A stretch of DNA of 53,224 bases from an uncultured Prevotellaceae bacterium (GTDB lineage: Bacteria; Bacteroidota; Bacteroidia; Bacteroidales; Bacteroidaceae). The notes beneath the pieces were generated by a model, which ran no database searches, was not told the origin of the DNA, and saw nothing but the letters and a program-made list of their open reading frames with translations. The stretch lies in assembly GCA_900318555.1 (NCBI GenBank), contig ONKX01000011.1, positions 1-53,224 of the forward strand, in the 5' to 3' direction. Numbering within the stretch: position 1 is the first letter of the stretch; the number at the start of each line of letters is the position of its first letter. Position numbers and translations under genes: made by a program. This document shows positions 33,823 to 42,878 of this stretch, one piece after another.

Positions 33823-35016
33823 TTTAATACGGCTGATACGATAAATCTGGAAGCGATAGACGCAGAGAGTTATAAGGAAATAACAGCCAACTTGAATCCA
33901 TAAGATGCGGAGCTCGTTGAGAACATCGCCGAGCGAAGCTCCCATGGAGTTAAGACGTATGAAGGCGCGGCAACCAAAAGTGGATGGGAACAGCCATGAG
34001 ACGCCCTGCCACATTCCAGGAATGTTGGACTGCGGCCACGAGACACCCGTCATGAACAACAAGGGTACAGATATGAAGACCACAAGCAGCATGACATTCT
34101 CGCGATATTTCACCATACACGATACCACCATGCCGAAGAATACGCAGGCGAGCACATAAGGGATCATGAATGCCAGCAGCGTGGTCCATTCTGCCAGCTG
34201 CGGGAAATGGAACAATCGCGGAACCCCAGCAGCCAACCAAGCTCCCATGACGGAAAAAATCATCACATAGCACATCGACTTGCCAAAGACTATCGGGAGC
34301 GTGCTCTGGTAGTGCGGATTGCGAACAGGAATAAGGTTTCGACCGATATTTTCGTCACGTGCAGTACCTGCCGACAATCCGATGCCGAGCACCAACGTCT
34401 GTTGCAAGATAAGCATCAATACTGCAGGTAGTACCGATGAGCCATATCCGCCCTGAGGATTGAACAGCGGCACGTCGTCACAATCCAGAGGTCGTGAGGA
34501 AATGACTTCTTCACGCGCAGTATAATGTCCTCCTAACTTTTTCGTCACTTCACTACCCATCTGCATAGTTACCGTTTGTGCTGTTTGGAAAACAGCTTTA
34601 TACGTCAACATCAGACTCATGTCGCAATAAACGCTGATGGTTCCCTGTTCCAAACGTAGCACGCGAGTCTCGAAATCAGCAGGAATCAGATAAATACCTT
34701 TTACCAACTGACGACTGACCAACGATTTTGCCTCATCAAGGTCTTGCGCATAATAAGCCACACGAACTTCAGACGAAGCATCACACATACGCAGGAATTG
34801 GCGTGACAAAGCGGAATGCGACTGGTCAACTACACATACAGGAACCTCGTGAACAGCCTCGTTGTTATAAATCCATGAATACAGCAACGGATAGACAATA
34901 GGCACTACGATGAAGAAGATGAGCACGCCCTCGTCCTTCAACACTTGCTTCATCTCCTTACACCAGATGAAACACGTATCCGCGATACCTTGATATATAT
35001 TATGGAATATAGACAT
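33817..35016 (-). CDS. ABC-2 type transporter permease (second of a pair)
   Basis: 399 residues from ATG 35016; an ATG at 35031 is also in frame. One membrane segment near the N-terminus (VLIFFIVVPIVYPLLYSWIY) is followed by a periplasmic region of about 150 residues (VPVCVVDQSHSALSRQFLRM), then five membrane segments near the C-terminus with the ABC-2 pattern SWPQSNIPGMWQGVSWLFPS. This is the YhhJ/YbhR-like half-permease layout used in multidrug or lipid export with an HlyD adaptor. It overlaps the preceding permease by 17 bp, so the two probably form a heterodimer. It is the last gene of the export operon, and no ATPase gene is adjacent. Confidence 0.88.
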   Translation of the reverse strand: MSIFHNIYQGIADTCFIWCKEMKQVLKDEGVLIFFIVVPIVYPLLYSWIYNNEAVHEVPVCVVDQSHSALSRQFLRMCDASSEVRVAYYAQDLDEAKSLVSRQLVKGIYLIPADFETRVLRLEQGTISVYCDMSLMLTYKAVFQTAQTVTMQMGSEVTKKLGGHYTAREEVISSRPLDCDDVPLFNPQGGYGSSVLPAVLMLILQQTLVLGIGLSAGTARDENIGRNLIPVRNPHYQSTLPIVFGKSMCYVMIFSVMGAWLAAGVPRLFHFPQLAEWTTLLAFMIPYVLACVFFGMVVSCMVKYRENVMLLVVFISVPLLFMTGVSWPQSNIPGMWQGVSWLFPSTFGCRAFIRLNSMGASLGDVLNELRILWIQVGCYFLITLCVYRFQIYRISRIKL

Positions 35017-36169
35017 AAGTGAGCATTGCATTTTTAATCTTCTTCAATACGAGCCAGGGAAGCAACATGAAAGCTGCAAGAGCCGCGAAATGGAACCACA
35101 CCTCAATAAGTGGAAATCCATTGAAGACACAACCTTGATAAATCATCCAATAGTGTCGCAGCGGGAAGAGCCACGACAACGACTGCAGTGGGCCGTCCAT
35201 ACCCATAATTGGGAATGCGGAACCTGCCATCGATATGCTAAGCACCGCCCACAGCGAACTGATACTCATCGACATACGTAGCGAGGGCATCAGTCCGAAG
35301 GCAAAGATGCCAAAGCCCTGTGATGCTAACACCTGCATCAGCCCCAATAGTACCAACATCCACGGACTTCCCAGATGGGGGAAATGCAAATGGTAGAACA
35401 CATAATATTCGTAACCATAAATGATAGCCAGCCAAATGAGCATCTGTGGCAGGAACTTGCCAAAGATAGCCACCAGAATGTTGTTATCCGTGAGTGCAAG
35501 CCACTTTTTCGACGAGTTAAATTTCAGTTCCGTTCCTAAAGAATACGTAGAAATCAGGAAAATGAACAGCATGATGATACCTGGTACCATCACCGTGGTT
35601 AAATAAATGTTGTAGCTTGACCAGGGATTTGCAATCTGATGGAGGTCCATCTTAATAGGTTGTATCAACGTCTGTATCTGCTCGTCTGTAAGTCCTTTGG
35701 CACGCATCGTTCCTTGCCCTACAGCAGCCGAACCAAGCGTAGAAATGGTCTTCAGATCTTTCATCATCATGGAACCGGCAGCCATCGTCGTATAGGAATA
35801 GTAATACGATATCTTAGGCTGTCGTGAAGCCAACAGCTTCTCCGTCGTACCCTTCGGGATGTAAAGGAATCCGTAAATCTCGTTACGCTGAACAGCCTTA
35901 CGAGCCTCCGTGACACTAGGATAATGGGCCACGACTTTCGACATCTGGAATCCGTCCAATTTGAGTCCCAATGCCCTCGACGTCGACGTATTGTCCAAGT
36001 CAACGACACCCACTGGCATACTTGTAGGCAGACCGTCATCCATCATAGAGGTGAAGAAAAAGATCACCAGCAATGGGAACAGTACCATGCAGAAGCGGTA
36101 GATGTGATTCTTACGCAGAATCAACAGCTCTCGCATCATGACCTCGTATATCTGTCTCAGCCTTTTCAA
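35000..36169 (-). CDS. ABC-2 type transporter permease (first of a pair)
   Basis: About 389 residues if translation begins at TTG 36169 (MKRLRQIYEVMMREL); the frame is open to TTG 36187, and the first ATG is at 36139, so the start is uncertain. Membrane segment one is FCMVLFPLLVIFFFTSMM. A periplasmic region follows (PVGVVDLDNTSTSRALGLKL, KISYYYSYTTMAAGSMMM). Five C-terminal segments end in LVLKKIKNAMLTYVYIP. It resembles its downstream partner in layout and belongs to the same family. It begins about 8 bp after the HlyD stop (or overlaps it if 36187 is used). The region around its start carries a short CAATTGCCAACT repeat-like stretch. Confidence 0.85.
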   Translation of the reverse strand: MKRLRQIYEVMMRELLILRKNHIYRFCMVLFPLLVIFFFTSMMDDGLPTSMPVGVVDLDNTSTSRALGLKLDGFQMSKVVAHYPSVTEARKAVQRNEIYGFLYIPKGTTEKLLASRQPKISYYYSYTTMAAGSMMMKDLKTISTLGSAAVGQGTMRAKGLTDEQIQTLIQPIKMDLHQIANPWSSYNIYLTTVMVPGIIMLFIFLISTYSLGTELKFNSSKKWLALTDNNILVAIFGKFLPQMLIWLAIIYGYEYYVFYHLHFPHLGSPWMLVLLGLMQVLASQGFGIFAFGLMPSLRMSMSISSLWAVLSISMAGSAFPIMGMDGPLQSLSWLFPLRHYWMIYQGCVFNGFPLIEVWFHFAALAAFMLLPWLVLKKIKNAMLTYVYIP

Positions 36170-36176
36170 TTGCCAA

Positions 36177-37166
36177 CTATTTAACAATCAGCGACATACC
36201 AGGACGCAAGCCGTCGAATTTCTCCGTCGGACGAGCTCTGACCTCGAAAGTCTTCAGGTCGTATTGACCATTGGCCTTGGTAGCTTTCCATACAGCAAAC
36301 GAACCTTGGTCCTTTATATAATAGACCTTCATTTCCACCTCTTTATTAAAGGCGGGCACGAAAGCCTTGAAAGTCTTGCCGACTTCCATGCCGTTCAACT
36401 GGTCTTCACGAACGTTGAAAGTACCCCACATGTCCTGCATCATCGAGATAGTCATAATAGGTGAACCGGTTCCCACCAGTTCTCCAACCTTCGGATAGAT
36501 ACTGCTAACTTCGCCTTCCATCTGGGCAATCTGCACAGTCTCGTGGATGTAGCTGTTTACCTCCTGCACAGCACCGCGGGCACGACCGACCTGAGCGGCA
36601 GCAGCCAGCTTATCCTCACGGCGAGCACCGTTCTGTGCCATCTGATACTGACTTTCGGCAGCCTTGCATTGTGCCTCCATAGCCTTGTAGTTAGCATACA
36701 CCTCATCACGCTTCTGAGCCGAGATGACACCCTCGTCGAAGAGACGTTGGATGCGCTGATACGATTTCTCGGCAATCTCCAATCCTGCCTTTGCCTGTTG
36801 CCATACTTGATAAGCACCTTGGATTTGCTCCTGACGTGCTCCGTTCTGTGCTTTCAGTTCCAGTGCCGCAGCAGCATTCTCTGCGCTCTGGGCCTGTTCC
36901 ATCTTGGCGCGCACATCTGGAGCATCCAAAATGGCCAGCGTATCGCCAACCTTAACGTAATCGCCTTCTTTCACTCTGATTTCCAGAATACGTCCTGGAA
37001 CCTTACTCGACACACGATATTCACTGACTTCCACCTGTCCCTGAATCAGTTCAGGGTCACGTCCCAATGCGAAGAAACCTATCAGGGCCACAATGATGAC
37101 GACCACTGAGAACCCGAGAATTGCAAACAGGATGTTCTTATGTTGTTCTTTAGCCTGGTTTGACAT
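36177..37166 (-). CDS. HlyD/MFP-family periplasmic adaptor (export)
   Basis: 329 residues. A single N-terminal membrane anchor (ILFAILGFSVVVIIVALIGFFAL, about 13-35) is followed by a biotinyl-lipoyl half (SSKVPGRILEIRVKEGDYVK). A long alpha-helical hairpin contains two GARQEQ/GARREDK turns (about 95-190). The second lipoyl half follows (EGEVSSIYPKVGELVGTGSP), then a beta-barrel domain ending DGLRPGMSLIVK. It bridges the inner-membrane permeases to the TolC-like channel across the periplasm. The gene follows TolC by 94 bp, with a repeat array in the gap, and precedes the two permeases. Confidence 0.93.
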   Translation of the reverse strand: MSNQAKEQHKNILFAILGFSVVVIIVALIGFFALGRDPELIQGQVEVSEYRVSSKVPGRILEIRVKEGDYVKVGDTLAILDAPDVRAKMEQAQSAENAAAALELKAQNGARQEQIQGAYQVWQQAKAGLEIAEKSYQRIQRLFDEGVISAQKRDEVYANYKAMEAQCKAAESQYQMAQNGARREDKLAAAAQVGRARGAVQEVNSYIHETVQIAQMEGEVSSIYPKVGELVGTGSPIMTISMMQDMWGTFNVREDQLNGMEVGKTFKAFVPAFNKEVEMKVYYIKDQGSFAVWKATKANGQYDLKTFEVRARPTEKFDGLRPGMSLIVK

Positions 37167-37214
37167 AATCTTTATATTTTGAACTTTAAATTTTCTAATC
37201 GTTTCTTTAGTACG

Positions 37215-37264
37215 CTTGCCTTAGCAAGAACTTTAACCTTTCAACTTTAACCTTTCAACTTTAA
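37215..37264. repeat. 14-bp tandem repeat and small hairpin between tolC-like and hlyD-like genes
   Basis: AACTTTAACCTTTC occurs twice in tandem (37229-37242 and 37243-37256). A third partial unit runs into the stop codon of the TolC-like gene (37261-37263). Just before lies a 5-bp hairpin, CTTGC/GCAAG (37215-37228). Confidence 0.85.
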
Positions 37265-38769
37265 TCTAGTGTGCCAAGGGCTTTCTGCAGGTTCACCTGA
37301 CTGAGCTTGACATCTATCTCTGCATCTATCCTCTGCGACTGGGCCTGCAGCCATGCTGTCTGAGCCTCCATCACAGTAGTCGACGAAATAACACCTTCCC
37401 TGAATCCGAGATTGGCCGTTCGCAGGTTCTCGTCGGCTTTCTGGATATTGACCTTCGCCATCTCCAGTTTCTTGTTAGCCTCTTGCACCTGGAAGTTGCT
37501 CTGATTCACCTGCAGAGTGATCTTTTCGCGGGCATCGTCCATTTTCAACCGAGCAATGGTCGTTGCACCTTTCGATGCACGTACCTTATATGCCACATCA
37601 CCCCAGTTCCAGATGGGGACACGTACCATGACGCCAACATTCCATACGCCTCCGAACTTACGCTGGAAGCCATTATAGAGATTGGGATTCGACACCAGAT
37701 AACCACCCGTCAACATCACCTGCGGCAGATTGCCGGCTTTCAGGATGTTCGTCAGTTGCTTGCTCATATCGACCACATTCTGCAGTTGTCTCAACTCCGG
37801 ACGATTCTCCAAAGCCTGGTCCACTTCCATCTGTGGTGTTACTTCTGTCACAGTTTCCAACGTTTCCTTCTCTTCGTCAGCCAAAATGATTTGTTCTGAT
37901 ACAGGCATTCCGCACAACTGGCAGAGCAGCATCTTCGACAGTACCAGACCGTCGTTCACCTTGGTGAGCATCATCTCGGCCTCGTTGACCTTTACGCTGA
38001 CACTCAAACCCTCGCTACGAGTGGCCACACCCTCCTGAATCATCTTCTGCACGTCGTCGTCCAGCTTCTTCACCAGGTCGAGATAGCCCTCTGCCAACTT
38101 CTGCTTGTGACGCAACGACACCACTTGCCAGTAAGTCTGGTCAATGCTATACAGCGTCTGCTGCCTTGTCTGTTCAGCAGAGTTACAGGCCAGTTCCTCG
38201 CCAAGATCAGCCATCTTGTTCATAGCGATGATGGCACCGCCCATAAACACAGGCTGCGTCACCATCACGGCTCCGGCAAACATGTTTCGCGTGTCAGTAT
38301 GGAATGCATCCACAATACCATTGCCGAGGCCGTCAAGCGGAGCGCCGAGACCGGCAGCCAACTGACCAACATTAGTGGCAATGCCTTCCTGGGTGATGCC
38401 CAATGCATTCAGCATTTTCCAAGTACCTTCCGGCACCTGCGACATCATATCATTCACTTTTCCTCCAATACCACCGGCCAGCGAAGTGCCCAAATTCGAG
38501 AGCGTCTCCTTCTGCTCGTCACTGAGCAGCGAGATTTCCTTGCTGGTCCATTCGTAGCCGCCCAGCGCGCTGACATGCGGCAGGTATTTTGTACGTGCCG
38601 ACTTACGCACATTGGCAGCAACCTCCTGCTTGACGCGCGAAATACTGAGCTGCTTGTTGTTGCGGAGCGCCATGGCCCTGCAACTGTCCAGCGAGAGCAG
38701 CCGTTGTGCGACAGTCCCTTGTGGCAGCCCTGCAGCAAGCAGGAAGAAAGCAATGATTTTATTCTTCAT
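37261..38769 (-). CDS. TolC-family outer-membrane efflux protein
   Basis: 502 residues with signal MKNKIIAFFLLAAGLPQGTVA. Two internal repeats of long coiled helices and short strands are visible, with family patterns SLDSCRAMALRNNKQLSISR (about 26-45), AMVMVTQPVF-type strand residues near 180 (GAVMVTQPVFMGG) and RVPIWNWGDVAYKVRASKGA near 385. The tail QSQRIDAEIDVKLSQVNLQK is typical. It forms the outer-membrane channel of the export machine with the HlyD-like adaptor and two permeases downstream. The coiled-coil gene precedes it by 3 bp. Confidence 0.93.
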   Translation of the reverse strand: MKNKIIAFFLLAAGLPQGTVAQRLLSLDSCRAMALRNNKQLSISRVKQEVAANVRKSARTKYLPHVSALGGYEWTSKEISLLSDEQKETLSNLGTSLAGGIGGKVNDMMSQVPEGTWKMLNALGITQEGIATNVGQLAAGLGAPLDGLGNGIVDAFHTDTRNMFAGAVMVTQPVFMGGAIIAMNKMADLGEELACNSAEQTRQQTLYSIDQTYWQVVSLRHKQKLAEGYLDLVKKLDDDVQKMIQEGVATRSEGLSVSVKVNEAEMMLTKVNDGLVLSKMLLCQLCGMPVSEQIILADEEKETLETVTEVTPQMEVDQALENRPELRQLQNVVDMSKQLTNILKAGNLPQVMLTGGYLVSNPNLYNGFQRKFGGVWNVGVMVRVPIWNWGDVAYKVRASKGATTIARLKMDDAREKITLQVNQSNFQVQEANKKLEMAKVNIQKADENLRTANLGFREGVISSTTVMEAQTAWLQAQSQRIDAEIDVKLSQVNLQKALGTLD

Positions 38770-38772
38770 TCT

Positions 38773-39654
38773 TTATTTTTCAAATGTAAAATTTCTCGAT
38801 CCAATAGCCTGTCCGTCACAGAAGATGCTGACGTTATACTGTCCACCACCAAGGTATTCGTTCACCGTCCAATAGAGGGTCAGCGCCGTTTCTTCACCAG
38901 TATATTCGATGCTCTTCTTCATCGACCACGCCATCTGCTTACCGCTATATTCAAACGTGCCTCCGCCATTGAGCACCTCACCTTCTGGCGTCATTACACG
39001 TACATAGACGTTACGCGTGCCGTTGCTGGCGGTAACGTTCTTCGTGATGACAAACGACACACCCAGCGACTTGGCATCCTTCATCTTCTTCGCCACCTTG
39101 CCGTTCTTCTTCAAAGGTGTCAGCGAGATATTCGTAGCATCCAGCTGGGCGGCAATAGCCACCTTCTCCGACAACGAAGCCTTCTCCGTCGTCAACGTCT
39201 GGTTCTGCTGGTTGCTCTGCTCCAATGCCGAACGCACACGGTCGTTCTCCGTCATCAGGTCCTGATTCAGACGGTTCAGCGAGTCAATCTGTATCACATA
39301 CGACCGCAACACGGCACGCACCGTGGCCAGTTCCTTCTTCAGTCGGGTAATCTCGGCCGCATCACTGGCGTGTGTACGTTTCAACTCTTCCAGCAGTTTC
39401 TGCGTGTGTTCCTGTTCACGAGTCAGTTCGGCAATGATGGAGTCGTTCTTGATATAGGTCTTCATCTCGTTGTATTGCAAGGCGAAGTTCTGATACTCTT
39501 TCTCCATTTCCTGCTTGTCCAACTCTGCCAACTGCTGCATATCCTGATTGGTTTGCTTCTCCTGTTTCAGGCTATAGCCCAACCAACCGATCACTGCCAA
39601 CAGAGCAACGATGACAACGCTCACAAGAGCCCTATTTACTACCTTTTTTTCCAT
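38773..39654 (-). CDS. Membrane-anchored coiled-coil protein, function unknown
   Basis: 293 residues. One N-terminal membrane segment (ALVSVVIVALLAVIGWLGYSL, about 9-29) is followed by a long coiled coil (about 30-165, KQEKQTNQDMQQLAELDKQE and further E/L/K/Q heptads). A C-terminal beta-rich domain of about 125 residues (SLGVSFVITKNVTASNGTRN, GGGTFEYSGKQMAWSM, ending GQAIGSRNFTFEK) resembles a sandwich fold exposed to the periplasm. I do not recognise the family beyond this outline. It is first in the operon with the TolC-like gene (3-bp gap), so it may scaffold or regulate the exporter. The gene has its own clear promoter, divergent from the cydAB operon. Confidence 0.78.
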   Translation of the reverse strand: MEKKVVNRALVSVVIVALLAVIGWLGYSLKQEKQTNQDMQQLAELDKQEMEKEYQNFALQYNEMKTYIKNDSIIAELTREQEHTQKLLEELKRTHASDAAEITRLKKELATVRAVLRSYVIQIDSLNRLNQDLMTENDRVRSALEQSNQQNQTLTTEKASLSEKVAIAAQLDATNISLTPLKKNGKVAKKMKDAKSLGVSFVITKNVTASNGTRNVYVRVMTPEGEVLNGGGTFEYSGKQMAWSMKKSIEYTGEETALTLYWTVNEYLGGGQYNVSIFCDGQAIGSRNFTFEK

Positions 39655-39673
39655 AATTTCTCAATTTTGGCTG

Positions 39674-39704
39674 CAAATTTAGCATTTTTCTATGAAAAAC
39701 ACAA
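39674..39704 (-). promoter_or_regulatory. Promoter of the export operon
   Basis: On the minus strand TTG (39704-39702), a 20-bp spacer and TAAATTTG (39681-39674) lie 20 bp before the start codon of the coiled-coil gene. Confidence 0.7.
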
Positions 39705-39711
39705 GGAAAAG

Positions 39712-39742
39712 TTGCTTGTTTTCAATTTATTCACTATATTTG
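39712..39742 (+). promoter_or_regulatory. Promoter of the DUF4492-cydAB operon
   Basis: TTG (39712-39714), a 20-bp spacer and TATATTTG (39735-39742) match the consensus. Downstream lies a tandem 12-bp repeat, CATCATTATTAA twice (about 39743-39767), within the leader. Confidence 0.7.
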
Positions 39743-39786
39743 CATCATTATTAACATCATTATTAACGTACTGAGACCTGAAACGG

Positions 39787-40011
39787 ATGAAAAAAGCGGG
39801 CTTTTTATATCGTGTGTTCGACTTATATTACGACGGTTTCCGCTCCATGAAACTAGGACGGACGCTGTGGGCCATCATCCTCATCAAACTTTTTGTCATT
39901 TTCGTCATCTTGAAGTTGTTTTTCTTCCCCAACTTCCTGAAGACGCATGCTGCCGAGGGCGAAGAGCCCGATTTTGTCGCTTCAGAGGTGATTGACCGCG
40001 CCTCGCCCTGA
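39787..40011 (+). CDS. DUF4492 small membrane protein upstream of cydA
   Basis: 74 residues. The N-terminus is basic and aromatic (GFLYRVFDLYYDGFRSMKLG), followed by one membrane segment (LWAIILIKLFVIFVILKLFFF, about 28-48) and an acidic tail. Family knowledge: DUF4492 genes sit directly before cydA in many Bacteroidetes and Epsilonproteobacteria. A role as a small accessory subunit of cytochrome bd is plausible but unproven. It lies 51 bp upstream of cydA under the shared promoter. Confidence 0.85.
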   Translation: MKKAGFLYRVFDLYYDGFRSMKLGRTLWAIILIKLFVIFVILKLFFFPNFLKTHAAEGEEPDFVASEVIDRASP

Positions 40012-40062
40012 CATCCCTACCCTCTCTAACAAAACCGACAATTCCTAACAAAACCTAACAAT

Positions 40063-41736
40063 ATGAATGATTTACTTTTAAGCATCGACGCTGGCTCCAT
40101 CAACTGGGCACGAGCACAATTCGCATTGACAGCCATCTACCATTGGCTGTTCGTTCCGCTGACTCTCGGACTGGCTGTCATCATGGGTATCTGCGAGACC
40201 ATTTGGTATCGCAAGCTCAATTGTTCGAAAGGAACAATTGTCGACGATTCCGTCGACACTTTTTGGCGCAACTGCGCACAGTTCTGGCAAAAACTCTTCG
40301 GCATCAATTTCGCCATGGGTGTTGCCACAGGTATCATCCTTGAGTTTGAATTCGGCACCAACTGGTCGAACTACTCTTGGTTCGTAGGCGATATCTTCGG
40401 CGCGCCACTGGCCGTCGAGGGCATCGTGGCATTCTTTATGGAGTCCACCTTCGTGGCCGTGATGTTCTTCGGCTGGAAGAAGGTCTCTCCCGGCTTCCAT
40501 CTCGCCTCCACATGGCTCACAGGCTTGGGCGCAACGATTTCCGCCTGGTGGATTCTGGTGGCCAATGCATGGATGCAGTATCCCGTTGGTTGCGAGTTCA
40601 ATCCTGACACCATGCGCAACGAGATGGTATCGTTCTTCGACGTAGCCCTCTCGCCGTTTGCCATCGACAAGTTCTGCCACACGGTCATCTCTGCATGGAT
40701 CATCGGAGCCATCTTCGTGGTGGCCGTTTCCTGCTGGTATCTCATGCAGAAACGCGAGACGAAACTGGCCATCGAGAGCATCAAGATTGGTGCCATCGTG
40801 GGTCTCATCGCCTCGTTGGGTGCTGCCATGACAGGACATAAGTCGGCACAGAGCGTTGCCGAGGTACAGCCCATGAAACTGGCAGCTATGGAGGCACTCT
40901 ACAATGGCGGCACGGACATTGGTCTTACAGCTGTAGCTTGGGTGAACCCCTTCGTTCAGCCCGACTATTTGAGCGAAGAGTCTGCTCCGCTGAAGATTGA
41001 GATGCCTTACGCCCTGTCGTTTATGGCCACCAACGACATCCACGGCTACGTGCCTGGCATCAACGACATCCTCAACGGCTATACCAAACCCGACGGCACA
41101 CGCGAGCCGTCCGTCGACGAGAAGATTGCTCGCGGTAAACTGGCCATCACCGCCCTTGCTGCCTACCGTAAGGCCAAGAGCGAAGGTGCCGGCGAAGCTG
41201 TTCTGAACGCGCAGCTCTCAACAATTAAGGAGAACATGCCTTACTTCGGCTATGGCTACGTCAAGAACAAGGCCGACCTCGTGCCTTACGTTCCCGTCAA
41301 TTTCTGGGCATTCCGCATTATGGTGGGACTGGGCTGCATCTTCATCCTCTACTTTGCCGTCCTGCTGATCATGACTGTCCGCATCCCCTGGCTGTCAGCC
41401 ATTGTCCGTCGCTTGCTGGCCATCGTCTGCATACTGCCAGAGACGGAAGCCGACGACCGTTGCTCCATCGCCACACTGCCGAAATGGCATTACTGGGTGC
41501 CCATCATCCTCGTCCCGCTGGCCTACATCGCCTCCGAGAGCGGCTGGCTGGTCGCTGAGTTCGGTCGTCAGCCATGGACCATTCAGGACATGCTTCCCAC
41601 ATGGGTTGGCGTCAGCGACGTCGATGGTTTCAGCGTCGCCCTGACCTTCATCCTCTTCCTCATCCTCTTCACCACCATGCTGGCTGTCGAGATTAACATT
41701 ATGCTCAAACAAATCAAGAAAGGACCCAAATCATGA
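40063..41736 (+). CDS. cydA: Cytochrome bd ubiquinol/menaquinol oxidase subunit I
   Basis: 557 residues with about nine membrane segments. The heme-ligand histidine region is ALTAIYHWLFVPLTLGLAVI (about 22-41). The second signature is FGINFAMGVATGIILEFEFG (about 79-98). The GRQPW motif in VAEFGRQPWTIQDMLP lies near residue 500. A long loop with VPGINDILNGYTKPDGTREP is found near 325-370, an insertion relative to E. coli CydA. It reduces oxygen to water with quinol electrons in the inner membrane and supports oxygen tolerance in a mainly anaerobic organism. It overlaps cydB by 4 bp. Confidence 0.97.
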   Translation: MNDLLLSIDAGSINWARAQFALTAIYHWLFVPLTLGLAVIMGICETIWYRKLNCSKGTIVDDSVDTFWRNCAQFWQKLFGINFAMGVATGIILEFEFGTNWSNYSWFVGDIFGAPLAVEGIVAFFMESTFVAVMFFGWKKVSPGFHLASTWLTGLGATISAWWILVANAWMQYPVGCEFNPDTMRNEMVSFFDVALSPFAIDKFCHTVISAWIIGAIFVVAVSCWYLMQKRETKLAIESIKIGAIVGLIASLGAAMTGHKSAQSVAEVQPMKLAAMEALYNGGTDIGLTAVAWVNPFVQPDYLSEESAPLKIEMPYALSFMATNDIHGYVPGINDILNGYTKPDGTREPSVDEKIARGKLAITALAAYRKAKSEGAGEAVLNAQLSTIKENMPYFGYGYVKNKADLVPYVPVNFWAFRIMVGLGCIFILYFAVLLIMTVRIPWLSAIVRRLLAIVCILPETEADDRCSIATLPKWHYWVPIILVPLAYIASESGWLVAEFGRQPWTIQDMLPTWVGVSDVDGFSVALTFILFLILFTTMLAVEINIMLKQIKKGPKS

Positions 41737-42878
41737 CATACGATTTCTTACAGCACTACTGGTGCTTCCTGGTATCACTCCTTGGTGCATTACTGGTTTT
41801 CCTGTTGTTCGTTCAGGGTGCCAACTCGATGGTGCGTTCGTTGGGTTATACCGACGAGGGACGCCGACTCATCATCAATTCCACAGGCCGTAAATGGGAG
41901 TTCACGTTCACCACGCTGGTCACCTTCGGCGGTGCCTTCTTCGCCTCGTTCCCGCTGTTCTACAGCACCTCGTTTGGCGGAGCCTACTGGCTGTGGATGA
42001 TCATCCTTTTCACCTTCGTCGTCCAGGCTGTCAGCTACGAATTCCAGAACAAACTAGGCAACATCTTTGGTGTAAAGACTTTCCAAATGTGTCTGGTTAT
42101 CAACGGATTATTAGGACCGCTACTCCTTGGTGGTGCAGTCGCAACATTCTTCGAGGGCTCCAACTTTATTGTCGCCAAAGAGAACCTGGTCGACACTGGT
42201 GCCATCACGCCAGTCATCAGCCAATGGGCCAACGCTTCTCACGGTCTCGACGCCCTGCTCAACCCCTGGGTATTGGTGTTCGGACTGGCCGTCATGTTCC
42301 TGGCACGCGTGTTGGGCATCCTCTATATTATTAATAATGTGGACGACGAGGACATCCGTTCACGGGCCAGCGTCCGGCTCATCGGAGCTGCCGTTCCCTT
42401 CCTCGTGCTGTTTGTGGCTTATCTGGTCCATCTGCTCTTGAAGGACGGCTATGCCTACGACGAGTCAGGGCTCATCTCGATAGTGCCTTACAAGTACCTC
42501 GACAATTTCCTCACGCTCTGGCCGCTCACCATCCTCTTCCTCATTGGTGTCGTCATGGTGCTCTTTGCCATTGGCAAGACCATTGTGTCGAAAGATTACA
42601 TCGGTGGCATCTGGCCTGCCGGCATTGGCGTCGTATTCGTCGTACTGCCCCTGCTGCTCATGTCAGCATGGAATGGCACGGCCTACTATCCCTCCACGGC
42701 CGATCTGCAGTCGTCGCTGACCATTGCCAATTCGTGCAGCAGCGAGTTCACCCTGCGCACCATGTTCTACGTCAGTCTCATCATCCCCTTCGTCCTAGCC
42801 TACATCGTCTATGCATGGTGGGCTATCGACAAGAAAAAGCTCGACAAACAGGAGATTGCCGACGACCACGCATACTAA
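41733..42878 (+). CDS. cydB: Cytochrome bd oxidase subunit II
   Basis: 381 residues with eight or nine membrane segments. The start overlaps the cydA stop (ATGA). The opening YDFLQHYWCFLVSLLGALLVF and the region FFEGSNFIVAKENLVDTGAI fit CydB. The quinol oxidase heterodimer forms with CydA. The 3' end overlaps the open frame of the MATE gene. Confidence 0.96.
   Translation: MTYDFLQHYWCFLVSLLGALLVFLLFVQGANSMVRSLGYTDEGRRLIINSTGRKWEFTFTTLVTFGGAFFASFPLFYSTSFGGAYWLWMIILFTFVVQAVSYEFQNKLGNIFGVKTFQMCLVINGLLGPLLLGGAVATFFEGSNFIVAKENLVDTGAITPVISQWANASHGLDALLNPWVLVFGLAVMFLARVLGILYIINNVDDEDIRSRASVRLIGAAVPFLVLFVAYLVHLLLKDGYAYDESGLISIVPYKYLDNFLTLWPLTILFLIGVVMVLFAIGKTIVSKDYIGGIWPAGIGVVFVVLPLLLMSAWNGTAYYPSTADLQSSLTIANSCSSEFTLRTMFYVSLIIPFVLAYIVYAWWAIDKKKLDKQEIADDHAY

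Noticed and set aside
38107-39774. 555-codon plus-strand frame over the TolC-like and coiled-coil genes
   Set aside because: It spans two clear minus-strand genes and their promoter. Its histidine-, arginine- and leucine-rich translation is typical of a shadow frame.
40078-41043. 321-codon frame opposite cydA
   Set aside because: It is a shadow of a strongly conserved gene. The composition (H, E, G, R rich) fits complement translation.
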